Assembly: GCA_902475025.1 (NCBI GenBank)
Contig: CABRXX010000008.1
Location: 3,760-67,759, forward strand
DNA: 64,000 nt
Direction of reading: 5' to 3'
DNA from: Merdiplasma sp905207905
GTDB lineage: Bacteria > Bacillota > Clostridia > Lachnospirales > Lachnospiraceae
Both the position numbers and the translations under genes were made by a program. How positions within the stretch are numbered: position 1 is the stretch's first letter; each line of letters opens with the position of its first letter. Below the pieces are notes generated by a model that saw only the letters and a program-made list of their open reading frames with translations, searched no databases and was not told the DNA's origin. Shown here in pieces: positions 62,059 through 64,000 of the stretch.

Positions 62059-63696
62059 TCAGCACAGCGGCGCAAAGATTCGCAGTATCCCGTCAAAGAT
62101 CCAGCTCCAGAAAGTAAGCTTGACGTTCTGCCCCAGGATCATCTCCCGGCTCTTGCTCTGCGTATCCAGAAAATCAGCCTTAATATCCTGCAAAATCGAA
62201 GCCTTGTAGAACAGGGAGTTGTTTTCAAAGTGAAGGTACAAACTTCGGTAGTCTAAGTTCACAGTTCCCACCGTCCCCACCACATCGTCAATAACACATC
62301 CCTTGGCATGAAGAAATCCAGGCGTATATTCGTAAATCCTGACACCCGCCTCCAGAAGCACCGGATAAAAGCTGTGAGACATACGGAACACCAGCTTTTT
62401 GTCGGGAATGCCCGGCATAAAGATTCTCACATCTACGCCCCGGTGAGCTGCCCGGACAAAAGCATCCAAAAGCGCATCTCCCAGAAGCAGATAGGGGGTA
62501 TAAAAATAGGCGTACTCTTTTGCCTGGGACAAAAGCTCAATGTACAGCTCGTTGCTTACCGCCTGCTCTCCAAGAGGAGAATCATAATAGGAAAGAACAT
62601 AACCATCCGATACAGAATGGGGTTTCCCTGCCCCTGATTTGTTCTGGCTTGTTTCGCCTTCTGAAAATTCTGTTTCCTCTGCCTGTTTTGGCTTCTCCCT
62701 TGTCTCCAGGCTCTTGGTTTCCCTGGTATCAGCCAACTTCAGTTTCAGATCCTCCATACAGACGGAGCCGTCCTTCTGTCCCCACTGAATCGGTTCCTCA
62801 GAAAAAGCATTCCAGAATCGCAGGAACATCAGGGTATAATTCTGAACTGCCGGCCCGGTAAGGCGCAAACCCACATCCTTCCAGTGACCGTATTTTTCAT
62901 ATCGGTTAATATATTCGTCTGCCAGGTTGACCCCGCCGCTGTAAGCCACTCTGCCGTCAATGATCAGCATCTTCCTGTGATCCCGGTAATTCAGGGTTCC
63001 CTTCAGGAAGACCATGGGATTAAAGGAAATACAGTGAAGCCCTTTCTCTTTCAGTTTGCGCACATCCTCCGCTGAAAAAGTAGAAAGGCTTCCCAGATCA
63101 TCATACATGAAACGAACATCCACTCCTTCTTTCACTTTTTGAGCCAGAATATCCACTATATTGTCCAGCATCACGCCATGTTCCACAATAAAATATTCCA
63201 GAAAAATGTACTTCTCTGCTTTCTTCAAATCTTCCAGAATCGAGGGGAACATATCATCCCCCAACGGAAAATAGTCCGCCGTCTGATTCTCACACACCGG
63301 AAATCCTGTCATCCGTTCCACATACCGGAAAGTCTGGGCCAGTCTGGGAACTTCCTCATCCAGATTTTCGGTTCCCCCAGAGGGCTGAAGAGCGAATTCC
63401 CGTACCGTATCCAATTTTTTCTGCAGCGGACGCTTTGTATGATCCGTTCCAAAAATCAGATACAGCAAAGCTCCCGCCAGAGGAAATGCCATGATGACCA
63501 GCAGCCACAGCATTTTGTAGGTTCCCTCTCCCCGCTTTGTGATCATGTACAGCACAAAAAGCAGAGACAAAATCGCCAGTACCAGCTCAATCACTGCCGC
63601 CCAGGGTGCCAGCCAGTTCATTAGCAGCATAATCCAGAGTACCTGTACAAGAACTGCCGGGATAATGGCCAATATTCTGCGTATAATCTTGTTCAT
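62059..63696 (-). CDS. cls: cardiolipin synthase
   Basis: A 545-residue phospholipase D-family enzyme that joins two phosphatidylglycerols. Two membrane segments at about 8-50 and one near 60-85 precede two HKD catalytic motifs, HRKMLIIDGRVAYSGGVN and HAKGCVIDDVVGTVGTVN. Between them is an extra Glu/Lys/Thr-rich stretch of about 45 residues (DTRETKSLETREKPKQAEE in part) not found in typical Cls. Start MNKIIRRIL follows GGGAGG; fifty more in-frame codons upstream have no site. Confidence 0.93.
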   Translation of the reverse strand: MNKIIRRILAIIPAVLVQVLWIMLLMNWLAPWAAVIELVLAILSLLFVLYMITKRGEGTYKMLWLLVIMAFPLAGALLYLIFGTDHTKRPLQKKLDTVREFALQPSGGTENLDEEVPRLAQTFRYVERMTGFPVCENQTADYFPLGDDMFPSILEDLKKAEKYIFLEYFIVEHGVMLDNIVDILAQKVKEGVDVRFMYDDLGSLSTFSAEDVRKLKEKGLHCISFNPMVFLKGTLNYRDHRKMLIIDGRVAYSGGVNLADEYINRYEKYGHWKDVGLRLTGPAVQNYTLMFLRFWNAFSEEPIQWGQKDGSVCMEDLKLKLADTRETKSLETREKPKQAEETEFSEGETSQNKSGAGKPHSVSDGYVLSYYDSPLGEQAVSNELYIELLSQAKEYAYFYTPYLLLGDALLDAFVRAAHRGVDVRIFMPGIPDKKLVFRMSHSFYPVLLEAGVRIYEYTPGFLHAKGCVIDDVVGTVGTVNLDYRSLYLHFENNSLFYKASILQDIKADFLDTQSKSREMILGQNVKLTFWSWIFDGILRIFAPLC

Positions 63697-64000
63697 CCGT
63701 ACTACCTCCCAATCTGCCCGGAATTGTTCCTGAGGCATTCTCTTTAAAGTACAGTATAGCTCAGGAAACTCTCCCCTGCAATAGGAGGCAGGATCTTTAT
63801 AAAAATGTAAGAATCCGCGTTCCCTAATTCTCCTAAAACTGCTCACAAAATCTTCACAATTAAATTAGCACTCACCTCTTGATAATGGAAGTCGATTTTT
63901 GTCCTGTCTTGTGTATCCTAGAAGTGCCTGTTTTACAGGCTTTCCGGGGCATCAGTCATTTTGTCTGGTATTGTAAAGCAGTGTCAGATTTGTCGTAAAT
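63697..64000. other. upstream region of cls, no gene seen
   Basis: The last 304 bases hold no supported gene. A 6-bp hairpin (GCCTGT/ACAGGC, 63926-63940) and a half-site TTAGCACTC (63865-63873) resembling one arm of CIRCE are present; the second arm is absent. Confidence 0.5.

Noticed and set aside
63865..63873. TTAGCACTC resembling the left arm of a CIRCE element
   Set aside because: The matching right arm GAGTGCTAA at 9 bp distance is absent, and no chaperone gene follows.

Overview
The window looks like chromosomal DNA of a gut-type Lachnospiraceae or related Clostridia (Blautia/Ruminococcus-like). The basis is AGGAGG-type ribosome binding sites, many ABC sugar importers with LacI/DeoR/ROK/GntR regulators, a YesM/YesN-type two-component pair, a radical-SAM-activated glycyl radical enzyme, MinD-type Fe-S ATPases with NifX partners, and no respiratory-chain genes. 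This is inference from gene content; no rRNA, tRNA, insertion sequence, phage gene or CRISPR array was seen. Most genes are on the minus strand.

Layout. 1-2.0 kb: 3' truncated topB and a zinc-dependent phospholipase C-like gene. 2.4-6.8 kb: phosphate operon pstS-pstC-pstA-pstB-phoU, whose PstS has its two halves in swapped order. 7.4-8.7 kb (+): membrane-anchored Ntn hydrolase of the bile salt hydrolase/penicillin acylase fold. 9.0-13.3 kb: a LacI regulator and a glycyl radical enzyme (C-x-E active-site type, unknown substrate) with its activase, preceded by a composite operator. 13.7-22.9 kb: alpha-glucan locus: importer (binding protein and two permeases), intracellular GH66 dextranase-like enzyme and GH13 alpha-glucosidase, with a divergent sensor kinase/AraC-type response regulator. 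23-28.4 kb: housekeeping genes (phosphoesterase, peptidase T, AlkD-like, TcdA-like, a large membrane protein).

28.6-50.8 kb is visibly more AT-rich and reads as a catabolic island for an unidentified sugar, sugar alcohol or sugar acid. It has two complete ribose-type ABC importers, five zinc-type medium-chain dehydrogenases, an SDR, a Gfo/Idh/MocA oxidoreductase, an FGGY kinase, two DeoR regulators, one ROK regulator, and a decayed YihS-like isomerase. Its left edge holds a decayed fragment of a TlpA-like gene and its right edge abuts an intact homologue in the same orientation.

50.8-64 kb: tlpA-ccdA redox pair, ftsH-hdeD, an ORP-like cluster (DUF134-NifX fusion, two ferredoxin-bearing MinD ATPases, NifX) behind a near-consensus promoter with a 17-bp palindrome, a CoA-disulfide reductase/rhodanese pair, a GntR regulator and cardiolipin synthase.

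Non-coding highlights: two copies (10.2 and 61.0 kb) of an unnamed ~110-bp palindromic element sharing an identical 13-bp core at the same offset, each 34 bp after a minus-strand stop codon; a hairpin-rich repeat at 2.2 kb with a relic at 55.3 kb; an 8-bp tandem repeat at 58.6 kb; and a MerR-type 19-bp-spacer promoter at 8.95 kb without an obvious gene.
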